A DNA stretch of 64,000 nt from Rhytidiadelphus loreus (Eukaryota > Streptophyta > Bryopsida > Hypnales > Hylocomiaceae): NCBI GenBank assembly GCA_947034895.1, contig OX344764.1, forward strand, positions 61,795,348-61,859,347, in the 5' to 3' direction. Both the position numbers and the translations under genes were made by a program. The notes beneath the pieces were generated by a model, which ran no database searches, was not told where the DNA came from, and saw only the letters and a program-made list of their open reading frames with translations. This document shows, in pieces, positions 1 through 12,009 of the stretch (positions within the stretch are counted from its first letter, which is position 1; each line of letters opens with the position of its first letter).

Positions 1-420
1 TATTCCAATTTTGTTGCCTGCATATACAATTAAAAAAATAGAAGGTTAATTTTTAATGAACATACAACAAAGTTCAATCTTCAAAAGTTTACAACAATAG
101 AAAATATGTAATATAAATTTAGGGTAAGAAGAAAAACAATGGTGATGCAAAGAACAAGAAGAAAAAAGGCAACAAGTGCTAAAAGATAACAACAAATACA
201 AGTTAAAATGCACAAGAAACAATAAGGAGCAAGTACTAAGAGGTAACAAGAAACAACAAAAAAGAGTTAAGATGCAACAAAAAGAAACAAGAAACAAAAA
301 GAGAGAACAAAAAGTAAGAAATAAGAAATAAGAAGAAGAAAGAATTAAGATGCAAGAAGAAAAAAACAAGAAGCAAGAGTGAAGATGCAACAAAAGACAA
401 CAACTCTAAGAAGTAAGAGT
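1..420. repeat. Purine-rich degenerate tandem repeat tract
   Basis: The + strand is almost entirely A/G/C-poor-T sequence built from loosely repeated words such as aagaagaaa, caacaa and aagatgcaa. It grades into the regular 43-bp array that follows and looks like its decayed edge. Long frames on the - strand here encode only Leu/Phe/Ser/Cys strings and are a by-product of the composition, so no gene is called. Confidence 0.6.
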
Positions 421-650
421 AACTCAAGATGCAACAAAAGACAACAACTAAGAAGCAAGAATGAACTCAAGATGCAACAAAACACAACAATTAAGAAACA
501 AGAATGAACTCAAGATGCAACAAAACACAACAATTAAGAAACAAGAGTGAACTCAAGATGCAACAAAACACAACAATTAAGAAACAAGAGTGAACTCAAG
601 ATGCAACAAAACACAACAACTAAGAAACAAGAGTGAACTCAAAGAGACAA
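421..650. repeat. 43-bp tandem repeat array, five units
   Basis: The word aactcaagatgcaacaaaa begins at 421, 464, 507, 550 and 593, and its first bases recur at 636, giving an exact 43-bp period. Units differ by only a few substitutions, so the array is young or homogenised. No coding signal is present. Confidence 0.9.
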
Positions 651-679
651 GAGACAAGAGACAACAAAAGGTAAGGAAG

Positions 680-815
680 AAGAGTCAAAAGAAGTAGTGG
701 CTAGGATTTCAAAACCTTAAAAAAATGACGGTTAGGGTTTCAAAACCCTAAAAAGTGATGGCTAGGGTTTCAAAACCCTTAAAAAGTGGTGATTAGGTTT
801 CAAAATTTTAAACAA
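680..815. repeat. Four ~38-bp tandem units with palindromic telomere-like core
   Basis: Four tandem units contain a core that reads tagggtttcaaaaccctaa, which is almost its own reverse complement. The half-site resembles the plant telomere unit TTTAGGG. The outer units are more decayed than the middle two. Confidence 0.75.
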
Positions 816-1159
816 TGGCTTGTCTATATTTTTTTTGATTGCCTATGTTTTTTTTAGGTTGCCCAAAAACAAAAAAATGTTACTACTATGAAAATATGAC
901 TAATAATATAACTCAATGTTCTCAAACGAGTTCCCTACTGTTCCCTATGAAATACTTTGGTATTCCCAACGGACGTATAATATACGCCCGTGAAGTACAA
1001 GATCCAAAAAAGACTGGCAGTCATATTTTGCAGTCATATTTCTCCCCAAGGTATTGACCTCCAAGAATATAACTGCAAGTAGTCGCCAGTCATCCTTAGT
1101 CATATTTTTGCAGTCATAAAACACTGCCGTTGTTGTAGTGCAAAAAATCAAAGTTTTGG

Positions 1160-1725
1160 TAAGTTTCATCAATTCTTTTTGAATTATAGTTGTACAAATT
1201 CAAACTAAATGTGTTATGAATTAAATAAGAAAAGTAAACACAACAATATCACTTGTAGATTGAAAGATTATAGTGTTTGATTATCAAGGTGTGAAATTGT
1301 GAAAGTAATTTGAAGTCTATCAATCTTCTTTTTACATATCAAATTCACAAATTTAGGTCATGAAATAAATATGAGGTCAAAGGACATAACATGCACAATG
1401 ACAATCAATTTGTGGCTTTCAGTTCAAAATCTACTCTACAATATTTTTTTAATGAATTTCTAATGTGATTTTTGTAGCTCATTTCCAAGAATCTTTAACA
1501 TTTGAAAATCAAGATTTCCAATATGGATACCCTATAAAGAGTCTTGAATTGAAAAATCATAAATGTTCAATTTTAAAATTGTATATTGATGCCAAAATAG
1601 AATTTACAAGGTATTCATAACGAAAATATTGAATACAATAATTAGATAAGATTTTATTTAACTATTGACAAAACTTCAAAGTTTTGTCAATAGCAGCATG
1701 TAGTGCCTTGGGCATTTAAGGTTTA
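1160..1725. repeat. Dispersed repeat A, copy 1
   Basis: This AT-rich block is repeated in the same orientation at about 2560-2779 plus 3054-3420, the second copy being split by an insertion. Shared landmarks include the phrases aaaatctactctacaat and gaaaatcaagatttg and the ending tagtgcc(t/c)tgg. No open frame is conserved between the copies. The middle part of a third, weaker relative may lie near 3870-4060. Confidence 0.6.
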
Positions 1726-1752
1726 AGAATAAATTTGTAAAAATTTAAGGCA

Positions 1753-2045
1753 TGTTTAGTTCCTTAAGACAGTAGAAAAGATTGTAGGCCTTTAGAAGAT
1801 TGTTTCATTATTGTTCCCCTTGCTAGGAACTACAGTGACACAGTCAAAATAATTAATAATGATAATAATTCTTTTTTCTTTTTTTAAAATAAATTAATAA
1901 TAATTAAATATTTAAATATTTAAAAAATATTAATATCTGATGTGGCAAGGTCTTAGCCACGTTAGTAGACAAATTTTGGATTGTTTACAACGTTCCCACA
2001 TTTGAGAACTTGCAATCTTTCAGATGCCTCAAACTTCATCTAATG
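1753..2045. mobile_element. Degenerate member of the CATTAGATG-ended MITE family
   Basis: The right end is catctaatg at 2037-2045. The inner flank reads, on the other strand, ctgaaagattgcaagttctc, which matches the subterminal ctggagggctgtgagttccc of the element at 58074 if many G-to-A changes have accumulated. The core is AT-rich, as in the other members. The left boundary is uncertain. Confidence 0.45.
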
Positions 2046-2559
2046 TATAGAACCTCATTGGATTTTGGAAAGGTCGTAACATATGGGTATCCAAAACCAA
2101 CCTTATGAAGCTTTGTCACACCATGACAATATTCAAGAAAAAACCATGAAGAATTTTTGGGAATTGTTAAATGTTTATGCTAGTGGTTGCACAAATTTTG
2201 GAACAATATTGAATTAGTTATATAATTTCAAAGGTGAAGATTGTAGAGAACTATGAATTTTATATGGGTGAATCCAAAATTTATGTGGTTCAAGATATTG
2301 CAAAAAAGTTTGCTCATTTTGTGCCAGATGATCATTATTTTGGCAGAAAATGAGCAAACATGGCATGAAGTAGTTAGTATTGGAAGTAAAATGAGTTCAT
2401 AATAAGCGAGATATGAAAAATTAAAAATTCAAGAAAATGAAATTTTTGATGTTTATATTTTCAAAAGCAATATTTTTTAATTATTTAAAATACTCAAGGC
2501 TTTTTGGAGCTTCTTAGAGTTTGCTTTAAACAAAACAAAAAGCCAGAGTTTAGATAAAT

Positions 2560-3420
2560 ATTATCAATTTCTTTTTAATTGTATTTGTACAATCTTAAAC
2601 TATATGTGTTATGAATCATTTAGGATAAAAAACACAACAATATTATATCACATATGGATTGAAAGATTAAAATGTTTGATTACAAAGAAGTAAAACTTGA
2701 AAGTGAATTGAAGTCTTTTAAATAATGTCTTTTCACATGTCAAGTCTATTTTCACAAGTGGTCATGAAAAAAATGTACACATTAGATGGTTTTTGAGGCC
2801 TCTAAGAGACTGCGGGTTCTCCTACTGCGAGAATGCAAGGAATAAGACAGCTGGCCTGCCACCTTAGCGTCTTGCGTAGTCGAGACTCGAGAGGCGACCA
2901 GGTCATTTCCAGATTTTTTTTTTTTTTTCCCCAACTTCTTTTACCATTTTAATTTTAATTTTTTTTTCGACAATCGGTTGTCCTTCACTGCGAGGAACAG
3001 TGAGGAGAACAGCCTTGAAATGGGCTCTCCCAGGCTTCAAAAAACATGTAATGTGTTATAAACAAAAATCATGAATTGTAGTCATGAAAGAAATATGAGA
3101 TTAAAGAATGTAACATGTGTTACCATAACCAATTTTAAAGCCTCTCAAAATCTACTCTACAATTTTTTTATACAAATTTTCTATGTGATTTCTTCCTTAC
3201 AATACATTGCATTCAAGGCTGACTTCCAAGAGTCCTTAACACTTGAAAATCAAGATTTGTAATGTAATGTCTTGCTCAAAATCTTGGATAAAAAAACCAT
3301 AAACATTTTTTTGCAAAATTGGATTTTTGACACTAAAATAAGTAATTTGGTAAGATTTTATTGAACTTTGCAAGTTTTTTCTACATTAAAATATAGTGCC
3401 CTGGACATTTAGGAGTTAAA
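2560..3420. repeat. Dispersed repeat A, copy 2, split by an insertion
   Basis: The two halves, 2560-2779 and 3054-3420, align in order with copy 1 at 1160-1725. The interruption coincides with a TIR-bounded element, so the order of events is duplication of A and then insertion. Confidence 0.55.
2780..3053. mobile_element. CATTAGATG-ended MITE inserted in repeat A
   Basis: The left end is cattagatggtttttgagg and the right end, read on the other strand, is cattacatgttttttgaag. Subterminal sequences also match inverted (gttctcct, ctgcgag). The 274-bp element is richer in GC at its ends than its surroundings and has a poly-T and AT core. The same termini recur at 36701-36919 and 58074-58388. A target duplication is not clear. 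Confidence 0.6.
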
Positions 3421-4502
3421 GGGGCATTTAGACTATAACCAATTACATTTTAAGAAAATAAATTATATATCTTCATACAAAAGAAGCACTCTTTGAACAC
3501 AAGTGTAAGACAAATATTTTACTATCCTACAAGAATCTCTTTGGCAATCTCTATAATCCTAGCAAATGGCTTTATATCTAAAACTAGTACTAAAGGCTTT
3601 AATTTTGAAAACCACTTAGTGCAATTTGTAGAAGGCTGTGTAGTCCCACATTATCACTTTAGTATGGATTGGAGGTGAATTCAACTTCATTTATTTGTTG
3701 GGATGTACATAACGGCCAGTAACATTGCTCATGCACTCTTGAAGTCATTGGTACATCATTATTTCTATTTCTCACACCTTCTTACATATTGGTATGATAT
3801 GAACTTGGCACAACGTGTTTGTGCATGACATCTTTTTTATAATCTTCTTGCAATGTGTTCTAAGCTAAACAAAAACAAAAACTTTGATAATTCTCATTGT
3901 TGTTTTCAAATTGTGACAATATGATCATAAATTAAAAGAATTCCCTTTTACTTATGAAAAGAGAATGCAACAATATCAAATTTGGATTTAAAGATTGTAA
4001 TATTTGCTCACAAAGGGGATAAAATATAAAACAATTTGAAATGTTTTAAGGACCTACTAATGAAATTTGCTCAATGAGGTTCTATTTATTATCTAAATTT
4101 ATAAGACCATACTTTAGTTCATACTTCAAATTAACCATGTAAGGATGTTGTAGACTAGAGTGGTCCAATGGATGACAAGAATCCTTCTACATAAGACAAA
4201 AGTGCATATGTTCATCTTTGGAGTTTTGTGTGAAAAAGGGGAGGTCTCGCATAGTAATTTGACCTTCTAAGAGTGCTTTTGATTTTTTTAAGTAGATGAA
4301 TCACACAATACCAAGAAAGATGATTTCTACACCAACCAACCCATCTTTATAGGGTTAACCTTAGAAGGATGTTGAGGCCCAAAAGTGACTAACAAATACA
4401 GAAATGAAGAATGCACCTATTGGTCCATAAATCAAATAATTTTTTGCAAAGTACCTTCATTGGTGCTAGGTCTTGTCTTTGCAGGGTTAATTGATATTTT
4501 CT
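3421..4502. other. AT-rich intergenic DNA
   Basis: No gene, no clear terminal repeats and no tandem array were recognised. Short open frames here are at chance length and lack any recognisable motif. Confidence 0.6.
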
Positions 4503-4920
4503 TAAGGTAGTATGCTCTAAAAGCACCCATCTTCTTCAAACCGCCCCTATTTCGAGGTGAAGAATGGAGATGGATTGATTCTTAAATGGACTACTATAGT
4601 AATTGAATGCATTAAGGAAAAATTATTTTTCTATTGCAAAAGCCAATCATTGTCTTTGATTTCCGCACATCTCTTTACAAGTTGCAAGTGGATGGATTTT
4701 GGGAGACCCATGGTCACAAATAGGTGCCTATGCCCCAAATCTTTGAAAGTTTATAAGTAATTTAAAAATGCTTGGAAAACCACAAAACCACTTGTGTTAG
4801 GTTCCACATCTATTTTTCTTTCTATGAAAAATGATAGAAAAATAATTTTGTTCACAAAAGCCTATGAAAAAAAAAGGTGGGCCTGCCCTTTAATGGTCGC
4901 TTTTAGAGCATCCTACCTTA
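4503..4920. mobile_element. 418-bp element with 22-bp terminal inverted repeats
   Basis: The left end starts taaggtagtatgctctaaaa. The right end, on the other strand, starts taaggtaggatgctctaaaa, a 22-bp inverted repeat with one mismatch. No coding capacity and no obvious target duplication were seen. The inner right half resembles sequence near 51930-52130 (shared aataggtgcctat and tttgtgttag phrases), so a diverged relative lies elsewhere in the window. Confidence 0.6.
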
Positions 4921-5245
4921 GTCCAGAATTGCAACAACACTTGCATGAAATGCTTTTGTAAATTAGTGTGAAGCCAAGAGAAGTGTAGAGCGTTCATTCT
5001 GCCCGGAATCACAGAAACTTGCAGCAGGCGCACACAAATTTACGACCTCGCAGGAGCTTCCGGCACTCAATCTCATCACTTGTTTGAAACTTGGCCGAAT
5101 TGCTCTCTGTCGCAATAACTAGACGTGCAGCTTCCATTACTCGTGACAAAGGGAGCTTCCTGACACCCGAGTTTGTGGAGGTTGGATTGACAGGGTACCA
5201 TTTTGAGCTCCTTCTTGTTCTTTCTCGCTCTTGCAACGTCTAAAG

Positions 5246-6867
5246 ATGGATGCGTCGCCACCAGCCGACATCGCTCCTGGATTGGAGATGACGCAATTCT
5301 CCGATGAATCCAATGACTCCACTTTTCACTTCCAGATTCTTCAATTGGTTGATCAGGTGCGATCGATTTTTCTCAATGCACTTCAAGATTGATGGTGCTC
5401 TGGTTTTAGGGTTTAAGGTAGGGCTTTGTGTGGATTGTTTCGATTTAGGGTTTTGTGTACGTAGGTTTAAAGTTAGATTTTGTTCGACTTTGGTATATCT
5501 TAACGATGATTGAACTGGGGTTAATTGAGCCTTGAAACCCTGGGCGGTGAACTTCAATCGGTTGGGGCAATCTCAATGTTCCGATTATGAAAATCAGAAC
5601 ATGGGTGGTGGGCTTGTTAGAAGCCTATCGTTCATAGCTTTCTAATAAGTTATCACTCATAAGAATTGACCTAGAAATGAGGACGAAAACTCAAAAAATT
5701 GAACTGCTTGATGGCCTCTGTCTATTTGTGTTGTCATTTTTGCTGTGATCTTGATAATTTAAGTTAGGAGACGTAGTATAGCTCAGTAGAAGTGTATTTT
5801 CAGTAGGTTTCCAAAAGATATTACTCGAGACATGTGGTTGACGTTTGAGCACGAAATCTGGTTACCAGGCCTTTATCTCTGGCATTCTGGTTTAATTTAC
5901 GGTCTATATATTTGGTTCTTACGGTTGGGGGTTGGCGTTGGGGTGGAACAGTTATACATTTGGATTGGGTGTAATTCTGCGCGTATGGGCAACTTATATG
6001 CAGCTCTCCCAACGAGATGGGTATTTTCTTCAGCTCTGAACATTCATTTGTTGATTATGGTTTCATTGAGGTTCAAAAGTTCAACAGGGTGCCAGATTTC
6101 ATGGAGAGGCGGTGACATAGTTTAAATATTTTGGCAGGATAAAACTGCAAGTGTCGCAGCTCTGGTTGGAGGAGGAGCTGACAGCACTGGAGCTAGTATG
6201 GCTCGTCGGCTTTGTATGTACCTTATATCCTTCTGCTAAGATTTTCTGGTATGGATTAATTTATTTTTTTCTTGTGGAGTTTTCTGATGTCTTGTGCGTA
6301 TGCTTTTTTTCTCACAAGAGCAATTTGGAACTTGCAGCAATGAGAACTGGGTGGAGCATAATACTGGCTTCCAACATACCTTCAAACGCCCCAGTTCTTG
6401 AGGTACTTGCGTCTCAAATCTCTTATATTCTAGTCTTTAAGATTTATCATTCTTTGGAGTCTGATCTGATTGATTGGAACATTAAATTCTTGACTGGTAG
6501 TAGCATGGTAATGGGGACTTAGAATTATGTAGAGCAAAGTCATTCAAGCAAAATCAAAGCTTTGACAGTCTCCCTCGTGAAGACAATGTCTCATTGACCT
6601 GAGGAACTTGCATTAGTTTAAATTGAGCCCAACATTTCAAAACAAGTATCAAAGGTGCCGAATAAGGGTTTCTCTAGAATGTTATGAACTTCGGTACTTC
6701 TCGATTTGATTTCAAGCTGTGCTTTTCTATGGAAATTTGTGACAGTGGTATGATATTGCCAGGCGTTCGCAGAGCAAAGATTATTTCAAGAACTTAAAAC
6801 GATGGGCTACATCAAATCAGCTCCTAAAGCTACCAACGGGGAGACCAAGGCAATGGAACCAATCTGA
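5246..6867 (+). CDS. PSMG4: Proteasome assembly chaperone 4 (PSMG4/PAC4-like)
   Basis: Five exons: 5246-5356, 5952-6020, 6138-6213, 6338-6402 and 6763-6867. They join without a stop into 141 codons, close to the family's usual ~125-140. The protein carries the family hallmarks in order: FQILQLVDQ, then the strand YIWIGCNSARMGNLYAA, a Gly-rich STGASMARRL segment near residue 75, and GWSIILASNIPSNAPVLE before a C-terminal helix that ends in a short charged tail. Known family role: with PAC3 it helps assemble the alpha ring of the 20S proteasome, in cytosol or nucleus. The start chosen is the first in-frame ATG of exon 1. All donors are GT. The gene converges on the sulfurtransferase gene. The 595-bp first intron holds nothing else I recognise. 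Confidence 0.88.
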
Positions 6868-7476
6868 ACGCTTTGCGCAGTTGAAAAGTTTTGAAGGATG
6901 GTGCTACTAGTTGCTCACAAGCTGTTATTCAATGGCCATAGCCAACCCAGTGGCAATGAGTTAGAATATTTAGGGTTAGCATGGATGCATTCTGCACACC
7001 TTGAATATCACTCAAATACACAGGTGTCTGTAATTGTAGCGTTGGTGGCAGAACAATTAGAGAAGGGAAGAATCAGCAATCTCACAGGGATGATCAGTTC
7101 ATGAAACGCCAGTCGTGAAATGATGACAGTACCTTTCATGCTATATTTTGGAGACCATTAACCACCAAATATACACACCATAGGCTTGGGGTCACCAATT
7201 ATTTCATCTGTCCTCTACTCTGTGCCTTCGGAATAAGTTGACAAGACAAGTTCGAGGTATTTGCTAATATCTCGTAATCCCATGAGATGAATGGATTCAA
7301 TTCCTAAACCTTAGACAACGGCATGGGTCAGCAGGCCACAGTCCTAATTTGCAGAAGTGGTCCTTACAACTACTTCCCTCAATTTTTCATAATATGCCAA
7401 CTGTAGCGTCCATAATGTGTGCCAAAGGAAGTCCTGATACATCAATTCTGCTTTTGTAGTATCACCCGGACAGAAT
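6868..7476. other. Convergent intergenic region
   Basis: This ~600-bp stretch lies between two converging 3' ends and should contain both 3' UTRs and poly(A) sites. I see no additional gene or repeat in it. Confidence 0.6.
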
Positions 7477-10400
7477 TCATGCCGAAGCAGTGACATTTGT
7501 TTCAACAGGTGTGTCAGAGCGAGAACCCCACTCCGTCCATGAACCGTCATAGACAGCGACGTCCTCCTTGCCAATGCGGTGGAGAGCCTGCACAAAGAAT
7601 CAAGTATAAGAGACAACAGTAAGATTTTGACATCTGAGTTATTGCACTTATTAAGTACTCCGTATGTACCAATCTTGCGCTGGGTAGGCACATCCTTTCC
7701 AAGATTTAAAATATTTGTACCCTCCTTTGAAATCTCCTCCAATGAATTTTCAAACTGCTGATTATAGGAATACCTTAATTCCTACCTAGACTCCAATGTT
7801 TAATTCAGGTGGCAAAAATAGGAGTTGCAAGGGTCGCTATTGGACGTAATTACTATATAACTAGAATGTGAAGCACAGGTGCTGCCCTCATGATTTACGG
7901 TAGTGTATAGTGTCATGCAATTGCACAACTGGCGCTTCAATTTCTATAAATGTAACGTCTGAGAATTTTTTGAAACTGATACTAAATAGTCTACTTGATT
8001 AACTCACCAGAGCTAAGATACAAGCTGTTACACCCGTTCCGCAAGATGCTACAATTGGTCCTCCTGTTGTTACACCTGTATACGAGTACCACAATCACAA
8101 CCATCAGTCTTTTGGTTCTGAAAAGCATAGTAATGAAAGGTGCATCTTGTGAACAATTATGTTTCCGATCCCAAAAAAGAGACTTGCAATCTGACCACTC
8201 TGACTCAGGTATGTACGTACATCTCTGATTAATAAATTAGTGAATGCTAACATCTTCCTGACAGTTCTGGTGCTCAATGAAAATGAGACATGTGATACGG
8301 GATAATGGCATTCTAAAATTATCGAGCAGGGTATTGAAATTTTCAATCAGTGAAGATTATATTGAGCAGTATACTGAAGATTGTATTAAGGATTCTACGG
8401 AAAGAGAAGTAAAAATTTAAACGTTTTTAATGAGGTTACGATTAGCAGTTTGTTATCTTACTTGCGGTAGCAGGCTATAAAGCAGGGAGGGAAAAAATTG
8501 GAGTTGATATTTGGGAATAACCCTGAATTGCGCATCAAGCAAGTAACGTTTAGAAGGATTGAAGACTTACCGGCATTCTCAAATTTTAATCCGATCTCCT
8601 CAGGGGACAGAAGAGTTCCAGACGGGTTCAGAACCTACAAAACGTATGATAAGTTATAATCTCTCCGAGTGCCATTATCCATATAATTCATGGCAATGAC
8701 ACTGACAGGCATAATTCTCCCATGCATACTTCTGAAAATTTATCTTCATGGATGAAGGGTTTTATATCCAAGGTCCTAGTGAACCTGAAATAATTTAATA
8801 ATACCTCGGGGAATGGTACACATTTGCTGCCAGGAATATGTCCACCTCGAACACCTTTGCGAGGCTCTGGTACACTACCGTCAAATCTGCGAGAGAAAGG
8901 GCTCTTTTGAGACATGACTTCCCATTTTCAAATATGCATGAAAATGAACAATGATATGAATTAGTGCTCACCTAGCCTTGCCACGAGCATCAATAACTTG
9001 CACTTTCTTCTCTCCAAGGTTGTCTTTGACCTGGATAGTGCAAACAAAAGTCAAGACTTAACCGTTAACCAATCCAACAGTGGGTGTCTAAGCTTGGCCA
9101 ATTAATAATCTATGTAAACATGGCATTATTTAATGACAACCACAATCACGTGTAAAGCACCTACAGATCAAATGCAAAAATAACTTCCACGGTTTCAAGA
9201 GTATGGATCAACCTGTTCAACAGACCACACAAGGTGAGGTTGTAGAGTTGCCTTATATTGACCTTTTGATACCTGTTACCCCATAATGCACAGTGATGGA
9301 GATTTCAGTCACATAATGCCAATGTAAGATTTTGAAATTCACGTGGCAAAGTCTCAATGGTAGAGAGGAGTAGAGCCCATAACGATAACCCTTCTTAATT
9401 GCATTTACCGGGAATCTTGAAGATCTCCTATAGCTGAAAGCAGTAGGAGTATAATGTTGCAACACTGTACCTCTTTTCCAGAGTACACATTCTGCACGGC
9501 TGCTGCAGCATCCTCTCCTAGCAATAGCTGAGATCCATCCGAGTTGACAGGAAAGCCACTAGATTTCCAGTTTGGCAGTCCTCCATCCAAGATCCACACT
9601 TTCTCGTGGCCAAATACCCTGAACATCCTACATTGAATTCCAGACTCAACGGATTGAGACGACTGCGCGTTGCCATCCGCAATAACGTAGAGAATACAAG
9701 AACTGTTAGGCACTTGATCCCGTCTCCTATACTGACCCCTGCAACGCGTCTATTCATACACTTGGTGGGACTAATCACAAAGCTGAGCTCAACCTAAACT
9801 ATACCAGCGCATAAAAGCGTTGCATACAATAAACTTGATGCTGCCAGCATTCACTCAGGGACAAGCCTTTGACGGACCAGAAGTGAATTCTTGCGGCGAG
9901 AAGACGGCTGATGTGTGCAATTGATCTGACACCGCATACAAAAACCTTTACGTGAGCTCTTACGAGAGAGAAAGAAAATCATACCACCAGACTCGAGCTG
10001 CACTGAATAGACCTTTGGAGTCGTAAACAACAAGCCAGTCGTCATTTTTAATTCCTAAAGCAGAAGCTGCTTGCTCGAACGCTGTTTCAGATGGCAGCAT
10101 ATGTGGCATCTGCAAATTCAAATGAGCAAGATATCACAATTAAGCATGAAAACACTCTGCTCCGCTAGTGGAAACCTCCCAAAGAGATATTCTTGAAAAC
10201 TAGCCCCGGTGAACTATGCCAATTGTAATGCCATTTAAGGTAGTGTTTAACATAAACCCTACCAATTTTGACGCAGTTCCGTTTTCTAGAATACTTCTGG
10301 GGGGTGGGCTCTCTAGATTAATGCTACTTATAGGTCAAAGAAGACGAAATAATTCAAAGATTGCCAAGTTTTAGATCTAGAAATAATTGATACTGTCCTT

Positions 10401-11961
10401 AGGTAATTTTTCAGTCATACATAAACGCGCGTGTACCAAAAAACTTACATCTGAAGTTACATCCGAAATCTTGTCAACGTTAAAGAAGACTGCACCAGGG
10501 ATGTGCACTTCCTGCAAGAAGAAAACTCTTAATGCGACAGCATTCCAGGAAAATCAACTGTAGGATGTGATTCCATGAGGAATACTACAATTGCTCGGTC
10601 TCAAATTTACAAGCCTGACGAGTTGTAAACTGAAAAATGGCAAAATAATTGTCGTGGTCCGTCAAGGAAAATAAGAGCGCAGTCGGTGGTCGAGGTAGGA
10701 AAAACTGAACCTTGTATTCCTTGAGAGTGTCGCGCTTCTCATTGGGCATGTACCAAGACGCATCCACCACCTGCAAGCACAGACAAAAGGAAATTCACGT
10801 TTTTTGAATCTTAGGACGCTGTTACCAGATCGATTGCTAATTCAATAATCTCAATAACGACTTGAAATCTACAGGTGATTGGCAGCCATTTAAAAATAGA
10901 AGCTGCGTTGTAAGCTACAACCCCTTCTTTCTATTCTAATGCTAAATTTCCCAAAACTGCTTTTTTCACCATTGGAACCCACAAAATTGTACCATCCTCA
11001 TAGAGATTTCGCCAGGTAACTCAAATCTGAAGCGCAGTTGTAGAAAAGTAAACACCTTACCGTTGGAGCAGCTCAGCGTGCACTATTTTCCACAATAAAA
11101 TTTCAGAATTGAGTCACCGAGTACATAGTCTGGCCCTTACTGCACATTTCAGGCAGCATGGCTAAACCCTAAACCCTATAACTTGCCTTGGCGGACACCA
11201 AAAGCAATGATTCGATTTTCACAATAAAGAGCATCATTATGCCAGCAGCAGGAAGACAGCATAATCTTCCTCATGCTCCAAACACTTGCTCGCTCATCGA
11301 AATTCGAAAGAGCTACGAAATCATCCAAATCACCTGATTGAATTCCTTCTCATTGTCATCACAGACTTATCAAGAAGCACCCACACGTACTCTTCACATA
11401 GTTTACGAAATAAGAGGAAGAATAAAAAGAAACCTTAATTTGACTGTTAGACTCGATCTGATCATGCAACCACTGTGGAGTCACCACGGATTGAGGCATA
11501 GTCTTCGCAATTTCCGCAGCACCTGTGCCCGCAGCAGCTGCTCTCACTTGGCCCAAAGACGCAATGACCGTCGAAGGCTCCCGCCCGGAGTTTCCCATTG
11601 GCGATTTCGGTCCCCCCACCATCGCCAAAGTTACCGCCATGCCTGCTGCCGCTCCTGGCAACTTCCGCATGTTTCCAGAAACCACATCTCTCAGCTACAA
11701 AAATTCCAAAAAAGCACAAGATCATTCAATCGTTCCCCTTCTCACAAAACTTACAATCTCACTGACACACTCAATCACCAAAGAGGCAATTGGACCTACA
11801 GCGCCACTCCTCAACGCGAATGTCGACGAACACCTCGTTTCTTTCACCACACGGCTGATTGCTGGTGCTTGCCCCGCGATGGGGTTGGAGCGACTGAGGG
11901 CTTGCAAAGCGGCCATGGCGGATGAGACCTTCGGCACACACTTTCTCAGCTTAGCTTGCAT
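7477..11961 (-). CDS. STR1: Mercaptopyruvate/thiosulfate sulfurtransferase, two rhodanese domains
   Basis: Twelve exons (transcript order): 11961-11755, 11694-11434, 10770-10711, 10511-10449, 10109-9985, 9627-9471, 9272-9213, 9030-8972, 8886-8805, 8634-8571, 8075-8008 and 7587-7477. All join in phase into 438 aa. The enzyme moves sulfane sulfur from 3-mercaptopyruvate or thiosulfate to acceptors. The N-terminal ~130 residues are Ala/Ser/Arg-rich and look like an organellar presequence. The first rhodanese domain follows (VTPQWLH, DASWYMP, FSAARVWWMFRVFGHEKVW, LDGGLPNW). The second has DARGKARFDG, EPRKGVRGGHIPGSKCVPFP and the catalytic loop CGTGVT with Cys391. It ends near YDGSWTEWG, as in plant homologues. 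The presequence exons are longer and less conserved. The start could instead be the second Met, 15 residues on. The upstream DNA is a ~280-bp tandem repeat. Confidence 0.93.
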
Positions 11962-12009
11962 TTCCTGGATTTACAAAAGAGCAGATTGAGTTGAAGGGGA
12001 GCTGCAGCT

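Noticed and set aside
46..427. Leu/Phe/Ser-rich - strand frames
   Set aside because: By-product of purine-rich repeats on the + strand.
421..650. Regular array that might suggest CRISPR
   Set aside because: Units are contiguous with no variable spacers, and the genome is eukaryotic.
890..1140. Possible CACTA-type element ending ttgtagtg at 1138
   Set aside because: Only one terminus is recognisable; the other side matches poorly.
11338..11989. + strand frames of 195 and 154 codons
   Set aside because: Antisense shadows of the first two exons of the sulfurtransferase gene, which have matching family motifs and splice sites on the - strand.
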